This document shows positions 1 to 10,037 of a stretch of 64,000 nucleotides of DNA, one piece after another. This DNA is from Acinetobacter nosocomialis (GTDB lineage: Bacteria; Pseudomonadota; Gammaproteobacteria; Pseudomonadales; Moraxellaceae). A model generated the notes under the pieces. It was given only the letters and a program-made list of their open reading frames with translations. It did no database searches and had not been told where the DNA came from. The DNA lies in the NCBI GenBank assembly GCA_025736915.1, contig CP107049.1, positions 1,860,001 to 1,924,000 on the forward strand, given 5' to 3'. Every line of letters begins with the position of its first letter. The first letter of the stretch is position 1. The translations under genes were made by a program, and so were the position numbers.

Positions 1-122
1 TGTCTTTATTGGCACAAGTTTCAAAATAATATTAAAGTTTTTTGACACTACTTTAAGTCCAAAAACCTAGCTGAAAGCAAATTGGTAACACCTTGAATGG
101 CTTTAAGAAAATTTATGCCGCC

Positions 123-140
123 CTGTCATCATTCGGTCAT
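123..140 (+). promoter_or_regulatory. Pho box upstream of phoB
   Basis: Two 7-base repeats, CTGTCAT (123-129) and CGGTCAT (134-140), are separated by 4 bases. This is the 11-base period expected for PhoB half-sites. The site lies about 145 bases before the phoB start, so autoregulation by phosphate starvation is inferred. Nothing else was recognised in positions 1-284. Confidence 0.6.
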
Positions 141-284
141 GTGCTTGCCGTATTTTTGTCACAAATTATTGCTAAATTCGATTTTATAGACTTTTCTGCA
201 ATGAAATTGTCATAATTAATCTTTGTAATAAGCCTGTCATAACTACAAAACGGTTCACCGTTAAAATCTACAAGGTATTACGCT

Positions 285-995
285 GTGAAAGATGACTATA
301 TTTTAATTGTCGATGATGAGCTTCCCATTCGTGAAATGATCCATACTTCTTTGGATATGGCAGGCTTTCAATGTTTACAGGCTGAAGATGCCAAACAGGC
401 TCATCAAATTATCGTCGACCAACGTCCGGCGCTTATCTTGCTTGATTGGATGTTACCTGGAGGCGTAAGTGGTGTGGATTTATGCCGCCGCTTAAAACGT
501 GATGAAAATCTAGCAGAAATTCCAGTCATTATGCTCACCGCTCGCGGAGAAGAAGACCACAAAGTACAAGGTCTAGACGCTGGCGCAGACGACTATATGA
601 CTAAGCCATTTTCAACCCGTGAACTGGTTTCTCGTATTAAAGCTGTTCTACGCCGCGCAAATGCATTAAGCGGTGAAAAAACAATTGATGCCAATGGTTT
701 AATTCTTGATCCTGTAAGCCAACGCGTGAGCTTTGGTAACAGCATTTTAGATATGGGACCAACTGAATATCGCTTACTTGCATTTTTTATGACCCATCCG
801 GAACGTGCATATACACGTGCCCAGTTGCTCGATCAGGTATGGGGCGGTAATGTATACATTGAAGATCGTACCATCGATGTACATATCCGTCGTTTACGTA
901 AAGTGTTAGAACCTTTTGGTGTTGACCGATTTGTTCAAACCGTACGTGGTACAGGTTATCGTTTCTCTACACGTGCAGATTTAGCCGCAGGTTAA
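285..995 (+). CDS. phoB: Phosphate regulon response regulator PhoB
   Basis: OmpR/PhoB-family cytoplasmic transcription factor, phosphorylated by PhoR when phosphate is scarce, which then activates Pho genes. The receiver domain (about residues 1-120) shows the acidic pair D10-D11, the phosphoacceptor D54 in LLDWMLPG, T85 and K107 (TKPF). The C-terminal winged helix (about 135-232) ends in the typical RGTGYRF. The length of 236 aa is close to the family norm of about 229. The start codon is GTG, with no better ATG nearby. phoR follows after 9 bases, so the two are co-transcribed. A Pho box lies upstream. Confidence 0.95.
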   Translation: MKDDYILIVDDELPIREMIHTSLDMAGFQCLQAEDAKQAHQIIVDQRPALILLDWMLPGGVSGVDLCRRLKRDENLAEIPVIMLTARGEEDHKVQGLDAGADDYMTKPFSTRELVSRIKAVLRRANALSGEKTIDANGLILDPVSQRVSFGNSILDMGPTEYRLLAFFMTHPERAYTRAQLLDQVWGGNVYIEDRTIDVHIRRLRKVLEPFGVDRFVQTVRGTGYRFSTRADLAAG

Positions 996-1004
996 CCAAA
1001 ATTT

Positions 1005-2363
1005 ATGTATGAACCCTACCCCGTCCCTGAACAGGTACGTGAACAAAAGCTTTCCCGTTACAGTAGTTTGTGGACGTTTGCTAAACAAGATTTACGACTT
1101 TTATTATTTTTCCTGATTATTGCAGGTTTAGTCGGTTTAGGGGTTGGGTATTTCTGGAGCTGTATTTTTATCGCCTTCGTGGTGTTTTTTGCACTCCAGT
1201 TGCGTTCTTTATATTTGGTGAATGACTGGATTGCCAACAACCCTTACGATGTTCCTCCCAACCTAAGTGGTATTTGGGGGGCATTATTATTTAATGTGTA
1301 TCGTGCTCAGCGTCAGGAACGTATTGTTCAGGCCGAAATGGTGGGGCTGATTGACCGTGCTCAATCTTCTTTAGTTGCCCTCGCTGAAGCAGTAGTACTC
1401 ATTGATGATCAACATCAAATTGAATGGTGGAACCCTGCCGCAGAGCGTTTATTGGGAATCAGCCCTCTCGACCGTGGTCGTAACTTATTAACCATTTTGC
1501 GCCAGCCTACTTTTATTGAATATTTTAACAATATTGATCAAGCACCGGATGGGATAAAACTCCATTCAAGTCTTGATGATGACCGTTATGTACAGGTCAA
1601 ACTCACACGGTTCGGTGGAGAAAGTCGTTTATTGGTGGCTTACGACGTTACGCGTATGCACAACCTTGAGCAAATGCGTAAAGACTTCGTCGATAATATT
1701 TCGCATGAGCTGCGTACACCGTTAACTGTACTCAGTGGTTATATCGAAACATTTACCGACCAAGAAGATATTAGCCCACGCTGGAAACGCGCATTTGATC
1801 AGATGCAGTCTCAAACTAAGCGTATGAACGCGTTAGTGAATGATTTACTGCTGTTATCGAATTTAGAAAACAACAAAAAAATTGCAAAAAACCAGATTAT
1901 TGAAATGCCGAGTTTAATGAATCAACTGTTTGATGATGCTCAGGCCTACAATGCCGATTATGGACACACACTCAATTTACATATTGATAGCCACTGTGAC
2001 CTGATTGGTTCCGACATGGAAATTGCCAGTGCATTTAGTAATTTAATTACGAATGCTATCAAGTACACGCCAAAAGGTGGAACCATTACCATTGGCTGGC
2101 ATGATGATGGTGAACATGCTTACTTTAGTGTGCAAGATACCGGTATCGGGATTAACCCAAAACATTTGCCGCGTCTGACCGAACGCTTTTACCGTGTAGA
2201 CAGCGACCGTAGTCGCCAAACAGGTGGAACTGGTTTAGGCTTAGCAATTGTAAAACATGTGCTGATGCAACACGGCGCTTATTTAGATGTGCAATCTAAA
2301 GAAAATGAAGGATCCACGTTTACCGCAGTTTTTCCAAAAGAAAGACTCTATAACATGACCTAA
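1005..2363 (+). CDS. phoR: Phosphate regulon sensor histidine kinase PhoR
   Basis: Inner-membrane sensor kinase that phosphorylates PhoB under phosphate limitation. Two closely spaced membrane segments (about residues 30-70) are followed by a PAS domain (about 115-220), a HisKA dimerisation domain with H234 in SHELRTPL, and an HATPase_c domain with the N box (NLITNAIKYT), DTGIGI and GTGLGL boxes. As in other PhoR proteins the periplasmic loop is almost absent, which fits sensing through the Pst/PhoU complex. It is the second gene of a phoB-phoR operon and is closed by a strong terminator. Confidence 0.95.
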   Translation: MYEPYPVPEQVREQKLSRYSSLWTFAKQDLRLLLFFLIIAGLVGLGVGYFWSCIFIAFVVFFALQLRSLYLVNDWIANNPYDVPPNLSGIWGALLFNVYRAQRQERIVQAEMVGLIDRAQSSLVALAEAVVLIDDQHQIEWWNPAAERLLGISPLDRGRNLLTILRQPTFIEYFNNIDQAPDGIKLHSSLDDDRYVQVKLTRFGGESRLLVAYDVTRMHNLEQMRKDFVDNISHELRTPLTVLSGYIETFTDQEDISPRWKRAFDQMQSQTKRMNALVNDLLLLSNLENNKKIAKNQIIEMPSLMNQLFDDAQAYNADYGHTLNLHIDSHCDLIGSDMEIASAFSNLITNAIKYTPKGGTITIGWHDDGEHAYFSVQDTGIGINPKHLPRLTERFYRVDSDRSRQTGGTGLGLAIVKHVLMQHGAYLDVQSKENEGSTFTAVFPKERLYNMT

Positions 2364-2382
2364 AATGATCCCCCGCATATAT

Positions 2383-2414
2383 AAAAAGCCGACTCATGAA
2401 AAGTCGGCTTTTTT
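2383..2414 (+). terminator. Intrinsic terminator of phoBR
   Basis: The stem AGCCGACT/AGTCGGCT has a short loop, is preceded by A5 and followed by T6. It lies between convergent phoR and the hydrolase gene and can act in both directions. Confidence 0.9.
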
Positions 2415-2431
2415 GTCACATTTAAATCTAT

Positions 2432-3628
2432 TTATTTAAAATTAGAGCAATAAGATTTAGCCTGATTTTTCTCTATGACATTTAAAAAGTTGGTGGCAAA
2501 AGTGTTGCTCTGGCGTAATGCATCACGATGATCTCCACCATCAATTGCTTGATAAATGGTTGGTTTTTTTGATTTACATAGCTGTTGGTAATAAGCGTAT
2601 GTCCCTCTAGGGTCAACCAAATGATCTTTAGAACCCTGAACAATCATTAATGGTACAGTCGGTAGCATATTCTCAATAGACTGCTGTTTTAGATAAGCCA
2701 AAAGAGGTTTTAAATCTGCATCAGCTTTAAATATGCTAGAAGGAGATTTTTTCAAATCAGATTGAAGTTCAGATAAACAGCGGCTGCGTGCTTGCGTTAG
2801 CACAGTGTTCATTTCGGCACTAACTAAATTTTCAGGGACAATGCTTGGTTCTGCTGCTTGCGCTCCTAATAACACAATCGGGAAGAAAGCTGCCACACTA
2901 GGTTCTGGGTTTGGATTAGTTTTTACATATTCTGCAATGCCTTCATATTGATAGCCCCCTGGCGCAAGCGCAATCGCTCCTTTTAAATCTAGTTCAGGTG
3001 CATCTTTTTGCCCATAAGCCGCCACGGCAATAGCCGCAGCTCCGCCTTGGCTATGGCCCATCACTAGCCATTGTTTATTAAAATCTTTTGGCTTAACTGC
3101 ATGTAACGCTCGTACGGCATCTACCACTGTATGCAGTTGGCTCTTGGCATTCATATAGGGATGTGCACCTAGCGTACCTAATCCCTGATAATCGGGCGCA
3201 ACGACCGCATAGCCGCGTGCAAGCCATGAATCTAAAGCTTTGGAAGCAACTTCTTGATAAGAATGAACAGGGCCACCTACATAGTCACCAGAAGGTGCAC
3301 AGGTGTCAGCAACTCCAGTCGTGCCATGCGCCCAAGCCAGTATCGGCCAGCCCTTTTTTGGAGGTGTTCCTTTTGGTAATAAAATAAATGCTGAGGCAAC
3401 GATAGGCTCGCCATTCACACCTCGACTACGATAATTGATCAACAAATGCTGATCGGCATGGGGAAATAAACTCGTTACATCTTGCTGTTCTATAGACAGT
3501 ATTGAACCCGGTTTTTCACTCACTATTTGCTTACTCAAATCTGTAATTGGAGCAGCAATAGCAGAACCAGACGTCAAACAAATACCGCTGAATAAAATTT
3601 TAAAAAAGGAATTACTTTTTCTAATCAA
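2432..3628 (-). CDS. Secreted alpha/beta-hydrolase (lipase-like)
   Basis: Probable exported esterase or lipase of the alpha/beta-hydrolase fold; the substrate is unknown. The N-terminal signal peptide runs to about residue 26 (AIAA/PITD). The nucleophile elbow GHSQGG has Ser193, the acid is D335 or D339 (QGSKDHLVD), and the catalytic histidine is probably H367 (GGDHRDA). The start is TTG: it is preceded at 7 bases by a strong AGAGGAG site, and there is no ATG before the signal peptide. It is a single gene, convergent with phoR, with about 240 bases of very AT-rich sequence upstream. Confidence 0.8.
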   Translation of the reverse strand: MIRKSNSFFKILFSGICLTSGSAIAAPITDLSKQIVSEKPGSILSIEQQDVTSLFPHADQHLLINYRSRGVNGEPIVASAFILLPKGTPPKKGWPILAWAHGTTGVADTCAPSGDYVGGPVHSYQEVASKALDSWLARGYAVVAPDYQGLGTLGAHPYMNAKSQLHTVVDAVRALHAVKPKDFNKQWLVMGHSQGGAAAIAVAAYGQKDAPELDLKGAIALAPGGYQYEGIAEYVKTNPNPEPSVAAFFPIVLLGAQAAEPSIVPENLVSAEMNTVLTQARSRCLSELQSDLKKSPSSIFKADADLKPLLAYLKQQSIENMLPTVPLMIVQGSKDHLVDPRGTYAYYQQLCKSKKPTIYQAIDGGDHRDALRQSNTFATNFLNVIEKNQAKSYCSNFK

Positions 3629-3867
3629 GGGATTACTCCTCTATTATTTACATTGCATCTATTTAAATAATCAATTTATAAAATATAAATTACCATAAAA
3701 TTATCTATAATTTATATTCAATCTAAAAACACATTAAAACAGATTTACTGAAATTTAATAAAACTATATTTTAAAAATATGTAATATAAATACAGTTGCA
3801 AAAATTAATCCCGTTTAAATAATAAAAAATATATGCTGATATTTTCCTAATTATTACAGCGATTAAA

Positions 3868-4629
3868 ATGTCAAAACAATATAAATTTATACCGTACCTA
3901 ATTTGTCTTATTCTCGGTTCTGTATCTATCCATAGCTTTGCAGACGTACAAGTGTATGGTCCTGGTGGTCCAGCACCCGCAATGAAAGAAGCAGCCAAAC
4001 AATTCACCAATAAAACGGGCATAGCAGTCCATGTAACGTCTGGACCTACTTCTCAATGGTTGGAAAAAGCGAAACAAGATGCCGATGTTATATATAGCGG
4101 TTCCGAAGCCATGATGTCTGATTTTGAAAATGCTTTTTCTGAGCAAATTATAAAAGACTCGGTAGAGCCTTTATATTTACGTCCCGCAGCCATTTTAGTG
4201 AGAAAGGGAAACCCTAAGAATATTAAAGGTTTTAAAGACCTCGCTAAACCCGGTGTTAAGGTTTTAGTTACGCATGGCGCAGGTCAAGTCGGTATGTGGG
4301 AAGATATTGCTGGCAGAACTGGAAATATTCAATTAACCAAATCTTTTCGAAAAAATATTGCCACCTATGCAGCCAACACAGGAATTGCCAAGAAAAACTG
4401 GGAAGAAAATAGCAGCTATGATGCTTGGTTAGTCTTTAATATTTGGGGAGTCAGTAACCCAGATATTGGACAAATTATACCAATTGAACCAGAGCTAGTT
4501 ATTTATCGAGATACAGGTGTAGCCTTAACCAAGCATAGTTTAAAAGACACTGAAGCTAAACGTTTTGTGGATTTTCTATCGTCTCAACAAGGCAATGCTA
4601 TTTTCAAAAAATATGGTTGGACTAAATAA
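3868..4629 (+). CDS. AcfC-like periplasmic substrate-binding protein
   Basis: Extracellular solute-binding protein related to the accessory colonization factor AcfC and molybdate/sulfate-type binding proteins. A signal peptide ends near residue 25 (SFA/DVQ). The mature N-terminus carries the family motif YGPGGPAPAMKEAA, then VTSGPTSQW and DVIYSGSEAMM, which line the anion-binding cleft in this family. The length of 253 aa is normal. No permease or ATPase gene lies beside it, so any transport partner is encoded elsewhere, or the protein acts as a sensor or scavenger. The RBS is weak. Confidence 0.75.
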   Translation: MSKQYKFIPYLICLILGSVSIHSFADVQVYGPGGPAPAMKEAAKQFTNKTGIAVHVTSGPTSQWLEKAKQDADVIYSGSEAMMSDFENAFSEQIIKDSVEPLYLRPAAILVRKGNPKNIKGFKDLAKPGVKVLVTHGAGQVGMWEDIAGRTGNIQLTKSFRKNIATYAANTGIAKKNWEENSSYDAWLVFNIWGVSNPDIGQIIPIEPELVIYRDTGVALTKHSLKDTEAKRFVDFLSSQQGNAIFKKYGWTK

Positions 4630-4660
4630 TTAAAAAGGGAGTCATACTCCCTTTTTAATT
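4630..4660 (+). terminator. Bidirectional terminator
   Basis: The stem GGGAG/CTCCC with loop TCATA is extended by A5/T5 on both sides. It lies between convergent genes (the AcfC-like gene on + and the membrane protein on -). Confidence 0.85.
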
Positions 4661-4685
4661 TTGAAAAGTATTAACTCTGCCTAAG

Positions 4686-5120
4686 CTAAAATATATTCTT
4701 TGATATTGAATATACGCCTACGGCATATAAAGTACCCAGTATTAAACAAAAGGCTGAGCTGATATACCAAAATAAATCACTATTCCCAACAAATTTTGAT
4801 TTTAACCATGGAAAAGCAAAACCACGAATAAGAAACACGGCTGCAACAAGTGACAAAATAATTTCGGTAAAAGGTAATAGCTGTAGTCCTTTTGCTGCAA
4901 AGAAGGCATACATAGAACATACTGTTAGAATAATCCCCACAGCTATAGCTGTAAAATTCGGATACCAATGTCCCCTTTCGACCATCTGAACAATACTTTT
5001 CCCAGCCCCTAAAAACCGAAAACCATTTGCTCCCCAAAACACACAAATAAAATGAAGTAACGCGGCCACGAAAGTCAAAGCCGAAGCAAAATATAAACTA
5101 ATGATAGGAGTTGGGGACAT
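4686..5120 (-). CDS. Small integral membrane protein, unknown function
   Basis: 144-residue protein with four predicted membrane segments (about residues 8-30, 53-75, 80-102 and 117-138). I do not recognise a named family. Motifs of possible use are VFWGANGFRFLGAG after the first segment and RGHWYPN before the second. The start is ATG with AAGAGA five bases upstream. It stands alone between a shared terminator and the psd terminator. Confidence 0.65.
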   Translation of the reverse strand: MSPTPIISLYFASALTFVAALLHFICVFWGANGFRFLGAGKSIVQMVERGHWYPNFTAIAVGIILTVCSMYAFFAAKGLQLLPFTEIILSLVAAVFLIRGFAFPWLKSKFVGNSDLFWYISSAFCLILGTLYAVGVYSISKNIF

Positions 5121-5213
5121 TTTATTCTCTTCGTGAGTATTTATAATGAGTTAAAAATTAATTTACTGGTAAACATTATATTTAAAAATATAGTTAATTA
5201 TAGAAATGTAAAT

Positions 5214-5240
5214 AAAAAAGAGAGCAAATGCTCTCTTTTT
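5214..5240 (-). terminator. Intrinsic terminator of rhdA-psd
   Basis: The stem AGAGAGC/GCTCTCT with loop AAAT is flanked by A and T runs. It lies just downstream of psd on the minus strand. Confidence 0.85.
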
Positions 5241-5255
5241 AAATCTATTGATGGG

Positions 5256-6107
5256 TTAAAGCGTATGGCCCATACGTTCGCCCATCACAACAACAGACTC
5301 GGCTTTAAAACGTTTTTCCCACTCGATTTTATCTTTTTCAAATAAAATAATTGCGGTAGAACCTAAATAAAAACGGCCAAGCTCAGCACCTTTCTCTAAC
5401 TTCAACTGATGATGCTGTAATTCGATACGACCCGACGGTTTTACTTTACCTGTTGCTACAGTTTCAATACCTGCAACAATCATAGCGCCGACTAAAACGA
5501 CAGCCATACGACCAAGCTCAGTATCAAACAAGCAAACCATACGCTCATTACGGGCAAATAAACCCGGTACATTTTCAGCAGTGACCTGATTTACTGAAAA
5601 TAACTCACCCGGTACGTATAAAGTTTCAGTTAATGTGCCTGAAAATGGCATATGAACACGGTGATAATCACGTGGAGACAAATAAACCGTTGCAAACTCG
5701 CCTTCTTGGAAAGGTTGAGCAAGTTGTGGGTCACCAATTAATTTTTCTACAGAGAAGCTTTGGCCTTTTGCCTGAAAAACTTCGCCAGCAGTGATTTTAC
5801 CAATTTGAGAAATTGCACCATCTGCTGGTGACACAATGCTATCAGCATTTTCATCAACTAGACGTACGCCATCTTTCAATGCACGAGTAAAGAAATCATT
5901 AAAAGATTTATATTTGAGTGCATTGCCTTGTTCAGCAATTGATAAATCAATGCCGTATTTGGTTTTAAATGCATGAATAACCGCAGCTTTTAACACTGGA
6001 TTTTCACTTGCAGCAACTTTACCCACCACACGGCTTAACTGATGCTGAGGAACAAGATTTTGTGCCTTAATAAATAATTCTTTTTTTAAGCGAGATGTAA
6101 AACTCAA
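5256..6107 (-). CDS. psd: Phosphatidylserine decarboxylase proenzyme
   Basis: Membrane-associated enzyme converting phosphatidylserine to phosphatidylethanolamine. The self-cleavage site LGST is at residues 248-251; Ser250 would become the pyruvoyl group and divide the beta and alpha chains. The charge-relay residues D96 (SPADG) and H152 (YHRVHMP) are in place. The length of 283 aa is normal. The start is TTG, overlapping the rhdA stop codon, with GGAG about 10 bases upstream; there is no nearby ATG. The overlap implies translational coupling with rhdA, a gene pair also seen in pseudomonads. Confidence 0.93.
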   Translation of the reverse strand: MSFTSRLKKELFIKAQNLVPQHQLSRVVGKVAASENPVLKAAVIHAFKTKYGIDLSIAEQGNALKYKSFNDFFTRALKDGVRLVDENADSIVSPADGAISQIGKITAGEVFQAKGQSFSVEKLIGDPQLAQPFQEGEFATVYLSPRDYHRVHMPFSGTLTETLYVPGELFSVNQVTAENVPGLFARNERMVCLFDTELGRMAVVLVGAMIVAGIETVATGKVKPSGRIELQHHQLKLEKGAELGRFYLGSTAIILFEKDKIEWEKRFKAESVVVMGERMGHTL

Positions 6108-6958
6108 GACGGCGATTCTCCAGTAATGATAGGACTATCGAGGCGATTGCCCCATTCACTCCACGCACCATCATAGGCTTTTGCTTCCCAACCCAAAAGT
6201 CTAGCCAAAATATAGGCCAAACCAGAACGGTGATGTGACTGGCAGTATACGACTACAGGTTGTTTTAAATCGAACCCAAGTTGTTCAAGACGCTGCCGCG
6301 TGCGTTCAAGCGGATGCAATTTTAGATGATTTTGACGATTAAGTGCAGTACTCCATTCAAAATGGAGTGCATTTGGAATGTGACCACCGCGTCGAGCCGC
6401 TAAACGAACACCACTATATTCATCAATCGTCCTACAATCCCACAGTTGAATATTTTCCTGTTCAACCTGTTTGCGTAGCTCCTCATAGTTCACTCGAAAT
6501 TGAGCAGCATGTGATAAATCAATCTGAATTAAGTTATCAACTCGAGGTAGTTCTTCAACCTCAGCTGTGGTGGGTAAACCTGCGCCAAGCCATGCATGAA
6601 TGCCGCCATTAATTAAACTGGTGCGGGTAAATCCTAAGCAATGCAAATTCCAGATTAAACGACCAGCCCATGCCCCACCTTCATCGTCATAGACCACTAC
6701 ATGGTGATTTGGCGAAATATTCAATTTTTCAATGAGCGCTTGTAAACCAGCTTCATCTGGCAAAATGCCAGTGGCTTCTTCATGTTGAGCCACCAACCAT
6801 TTAGGCTGTAAGTGAATGGCATGTGGAATATGGAGTTGTTCATAAACCGAGGCACGGCTCAAATCTACAATACGGATATATTCATTGCCTAAATAAGGCA
6901 CTAACTCTTCTGCTTCTATTAATAAATCGAGTTTAAAATCAGGGAGTGTCATCGTCAT
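6104..6958 (-). CDS. rhdA: Sulfurtransferase, RhdA-type tandem rhodanese
   Basis: Two rhodanese domains (about residues 10-135 and 155-280), the second catalytic. The active-site loop is CQSHHRS with Cys239. This resembles the CQTHHRS loop of Azotobacter vinelandii RhdA rather than the CRKGVTA or CGSGVTA loops of classical thiosulfate or mercaptopyruvate sulfurtransferases. It likely transfers sulfane sulfur in the cytoplasm; the donor is not determined from sequence. An alternative ATG lies two codons in. First gene of the rhdA-psd operon. Confidence 0.85.
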   Translation of the reverse strand: MTMTLPDFKLDLLIEAEELVPYLGNEYIRIVDLSRASVYEQLHIPHAIHLQPKWLVAQHEEATGILPDEAGLQALIEKLNISPNHHVVVYDDEGGAWAGRLIWNLHCLGFTRTSLINGGIHAWLGAGLPTTAEVEELPRVDNLIQIDLSHAAQFRVNYEELRKQVEQENIQLWDCRTIDEYSGVRLAARRGGHIPNALHFEWSTALNRQNHLKLHPLERTRQRLEQLGFDLKQPVVVYCQSHHRSGLAYILARLLGWEAKAYDGAWSEWGNRLDSPIITGESPS

Positions 6959-7102
6959 GGTTACTTTTTATACCAGCTTAATTTCATCTTAGCATAAGCT
7001 TATATCTATCAAACTCTGATTTTCTGCTACCGTTTAGCAAAAAATCAGATATAAACATTCTCAAGCGTTAAGTGCCTGCCAAGCTGTCAAACTACATTGT
7101 AA

Positions 7103-8317
7103 TTAAACAGCTTCTTCAAGCTCTTCAATTTGGAAAACCTGACGTAAATAAGCCAAGAACGTATCATTGTCAGTCATGGTTTTTCCTGGGCTATCCGAAA
7201 TTTTGGCAACCGACTGACCATTACACTCAACCAGTTTCAACACAATATTGAGCGGTGTTTGTCCCATATCATTGGTCAAATTGGTTCCAATACCAAAACT
7301 CACCTGAAAACGGTCTTTGAAATATTGGTGCAATTCCCATGCTTTTGGCAAATTGAGACCATCACTAAAGGTCAACATTTTAGTTTTGGTATCAATTTTT
7401 AATTTACGGTAGTGCGCGTAGGCTTTATCGCCCCACTCATATGGGTCACCACTGTCATGACGTAAGCCATCAAACAGTTTTGCGAAATACAGGTCAAAAT
7501 CTCTAAGAAAAGCGTCCATCCCAACAACGTCGGTCAAAGCGATTCCCAAGTCTCCACGATATTCTTGAACCCATGTTTCTAAAGCAGCTTTTTGAAAGTC
7601 ACGTAAGCGGACATCAAGCGCCTGAAATGCTTGTAGGAATTCATGTGCCATGGTTCCAATTGGCGTGATATTTAATTCTTTAGCCAGCAAAACATTACTC
7701 GTTCCACGGAACACATTTGGGACAGTTTTATGAAATGCAGCAACCACATGTTTTTGCCATTCAAAGCTGTAGCGGCGGCGTGTACCAAAATCAGAAACTA
7801 AAAATGGAGGGTCATTTGGCTGTTGAGATTTTTCATATTGCTGAATCAATTCAAGCTTGGCTTTTAAACGGCGTTCACCTTCAGCCCAAACTTGATCTGT
7901 TTTGATGCGGCTAAAATATAATTCGTTTACAATGGCTAAAACAAAAATCTCGAACATCATGGCCTGAACCATTGGCCCTTCAATACGAATATCTAGTCGG
8001 CCTTCGGCATCAATACTGGCCTGAATAAAACGTCGTTTAAGCTGGAATAATTCTAAATAATCAACAAAGTCGCTTTTAATAAATCGTAGTTTTCTTAAAT
8101 ATTGTAGTTCGTCTTCTTTATATTTGAGATTACATAAATGGTCGAGTTGCTCGTTTAAGTCATCCAAAATATCCACTAATGGATAAACAGTATCTTCTAA
8201 ATTTCTGCAACGAAAATGGTAGACACTATGTGTTTGCGGGAATTTATGCAAAACCACTTGTAGCATCGTAAATTTGTACAAGTCTGTATCAAGTAAAGAA
8301 TGGATAATTGGAGACAT
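7103..8317 (-). CDS. pncB: Nicotinate phosphoribosyltransferase
   Basis: NAD salvage enzyme joining nicotinate and PRPP to nicotinate mononucleotide with ATP hydrolysis. It shows the family N-terminus ([12 protein letters not shown]), the YSFEWQ and FRGTSN segments and the HDSGDP motif near residue 315. I chose the ATG at 8317 (404 aa); a TTG two codons upstream is possible but has no better RBS. The partner nicotinamidase pncA lies far away at 47142 in this window. It stands alone. Confidence 0.93.
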   Translation of the reverse strand: MSPIIHSLLDTDLYKFTMLQVVLHKFPQTHSVYHFRCRNLEDTVYPLVDILDDLNEQLDHLCNLKYKEDELQYLRKLRFIKSDFVDYLELFQLKRRFIQASIDAEGRLDIRIEGPMVQAMMFEIFVLAIVNELYFSRIKTDQVWAEGERRLKAKLELIQQYEKSQQPNDPPFLVSDFGTRRRYSFEWQKHVVAAFHKTVPNVFRGTSNVLLAKELNITPIGTMAHEFLQAFQALDVRLRDFQKAALETWVQEYRGDLGIALTDVVGMDAFLRDFDLYFAKLFDGLRHDSGDPYEWGDKAYAHYRKLKIDTKTKMLTFSDGLNLPKAWELHQYFKDRFQVSFGIGTNLTNDMGQTPLNIVLKLVECNGQSVAKISDSPGKTMTDNDTFLAYLRQVFQIEELEEAV

Positions 8318-8485
8318 AGTCAATGATTATTCGCTTGCTTCTTAGCATTAAAGCATATTTTTATAGATGAATTATGAGCTTTTATACCATTGTTGCAACT
8401 CCATGAAATTTCCTTTTAAAAATCATTTAAATTAATTTCTGCTAAACTGCATCAATTCAAATAATTGCAGAAACTCTCTCTAACA

Positions 8486-8929
8486 ATGCGCGCTTTAATA
8501 CAACGAGTTCTTGAAGCTAAAGTGGTGGTAGACGGTGAAACGACCGGTGAAATCCAGCATGGCTTATTGGTTTTTTTAGGAATTGGCCGAGACGATACTT
8601 TAGCCATAGGCCAGAAGCTTATCGATAAGATTTTGAAATATCGTATTTTTGATGATGAACAAGGCAAAATGGGCTGGAACGTATCTCAGGCAAATGGCGG
8701 AGTCCTGCTTGTTTCTCAGTTCACGCTCATGGCTCAAACCCAAAAAGGTTTACGTCCAGACTTTGGGCCAGCTATGCCACCTAGCGATGCAAAAGCACTC
8801 TATGAACAGTTAGTTGAATATACCCGTTCGCAGTTTGAAAATGTTCAAACAGGTATTTTTGCTGCTGACATGAAAGTACATCTCATTAATGATGGGCCAG
8901 TCACTTTCAATTTAGAAGTTGAAGCTTAA
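8486..8929 (+). CDS. dtd: D-aminoacyl-tRNA deacylase
   Basis: Cytoplasmic proofreading enzyme that hydrolyses D-aminoacyl-tRNA. It begins MRALIQRV as in other Dtd proteins. The SQFTLMAQ motif (around residues 77-84) and the C-terminal NDGPVTFNLE with its cross-subunit GP motif are present. At 147 aa it matches the family (about 145). The open frame extends seven codons upstream to a TTG, but alignment with the family N-terminus favours this ATG. A terminator follows at once. Confidence 0.95.
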   Translation: MRALIQRVLEAKVVVDGETTGEIQHGLLVFLGIGRDDTLAIGQKLIDKILKYRIFDDEQGKMGWNVSQANGGVLLVSQFTLMAQTQKGLRPDFGPAMPPSDAKALYEQLVEYTRSQFENVQTGIFAADMKVHLINDGPVTFNLEVEA

Positions 8930-8933
8930 ATAT

Positions 8934-8962
8934 AAAAAAACTCCCAATCGGGAGTTTTTTAT
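8934..8962 (+). terminator. Bidirectional terminator dtd / SCP2 gene
   Basis: The stem ACTCCC/GGGAGT with loop AATC is flanked by A7 and T6, between convergent genes. Confidence 0.9.
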
Positions 8963-8968
8963 TAGATC

Positions 8969-9454
8969 TTAGCGACCAGTTTTTTCTTTAATAAAAGCAC
9001 GTGCTTGGCGTACTTTATCTTTTACTGGTTTTGGTAGTCTTGGTGGAATGAGTTTAGCTGCTTGGTTAAACCAAACGAGCAAGCTGAAATCGCCTTCCAT
9101 TTTAATGCTACCATCTTGCATACCCGTCATAAATGCAGTTGGGTCACCTTTAAGTAAAGTTTTTACACCTTGCTCGCTATCTGCAAATTGCAAAATAAAG
9201 TCAGCTTTTTCAGGTGAGCCAGCAACTGTATCGATGTGACCATTGTTAATAATAATTTGGCGAGCAACACCTAAATCAGTACCAATTTGAATGCGGAATG
9301 CGCGGTCATGCACTAGCTCAATAAACTTAGGACTTGTACGTGCCAACTGTTTCATACGCAGTGCCAAACCTGCTACCAATAAATCTAACGGGTCTGTACT
9401 GACATCAACAAGTGGTAACTTGACTACAGGTATAGAAGAAAGTTTCATGAACAT
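8969..9454 (-). CDS. SCP2 sterol-binding domain protein
   Basis: 161-residue cytoplasmic protein with one SCP2-type lipid-binding domain (about residues 45-135, including FRIQIG, ADFILQFADSEQGVKTLLKGD and MEGDFSLLVWF). Related domains occur in UbiJ and in other lipid carriers, so a role with a hydrophobic ligand is inferred; the ligand is unknown. The C-terminus is basic (KPVKDKVRQARAFIKEK). An in-frame ATG two codons downstream is an equally good start. No operon partner. Confidence 0.75.
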   Translation of the reverse strand: MFMKLSSIPVVKLPLVDVSTDPLDLLVAGLALRMKQLARTSPKFIELVHDRAFRIQIGTDLGVARQIIINNGHIDTVAGSPEKADFILQFADSEQGVKTLLKGDPTAFMTGMQDGSIKMEGDFSLLVWFNQAAKLIPPRLPKPVKDKVRQARAFIKEKTGR

Positions 9455-9653
9455 TCACGCCTATTGTATTTTTATGAAAACCTTGGGGCAAAACTCAGCA
9501 AGGGCTCCCCATTGCCTGTTTTGTGCATCGACTGATGATATTCTAATTGGCAACGCAATCTATATATGAAACGTCAACAGACCAGCCTATCGTAGCATAA
9601 CTGGCTATTTTTTAATAAATGCTTTGTATAATAAAAATCATGTTTTCGTAAAT

Positions 9654-9682
9654 AAAAAAGGCATGCTGTGCATACCTTTTTA
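9654..9682 (-). terminator. Intrinsic terminator
   Basis: AAAAAGG and CCTTTTT arms enclose ATGC/GCAT, with single mismatches, downstream of the minus-strand gene ending at 9702. Confidence 0.7.
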
Positions 9683-9701
9683 CCGTTAGATAACAATTTA
9701 A

Positions 9702-10037
9702 TTATCGGCTAGAACATTGCTGCTGATCATCTTCATATACTGGCGTATGTTCTATATATTGGCGATTTGCCAAAGCCTTCTGTGCCTGTTTATCCTCACG
9801 TAATAAAACAAATGTGACCATTACCATCGCTAGACTTAGTGCAGTTAAATAACTATATGTGACTGGCATTTCAAAAGTGACTTGAACTCCAAAACGGACC
9901 ACTTCCAATAGCCCCCAAAAAAACATCCCTGCAAGCATAAAACCAAGCCAACGACGGTAAGGAGAAAAGAAAACAGCAACAAGCGCGACAGCAATTAAGC
10001 TGAATCCGGCGATAGCGGCAAAATTCGCTGTTACCAT
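9702..10037 (-). CDS. Small membrane protein, unknown function
   Basis: 111 residues with three predicted membrane segments (about 5-25, 31-52 and 59-80), then a hydrophilic acidic/glutamine-rich tail (EDDQQQCSSR). I do not recognise the family. The start at 10037 is set by an excellent GGAGG site five bases upstream; the open frame continues 12 codons further, but without a comparable RBS. Monocistronic, with its own terminator. Confidence 0.7.
   Translation of the reverse strand: MVTANFAAIAGFSLIAVALVAVFFSPYRRWLGFMLAGMFFWGLLEVVRFGVQVTFEMPVTYSYLTALSLAMVMVTFVLLREDKQAQKALANRQYIEHTPVYEDDQQQCSSR

Noticed and set aside
1..284. Second and third Pho boxes near 207-251
   Set aside because: TGTCAT motifs occur but not at the 11-base period needed for PhoB half-site pairs.
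5133..5345. 70-codon plus-strand open frame
   Set aside because: It runs through the psd terminator and into psd on the opposite strand; AT-driven composition.
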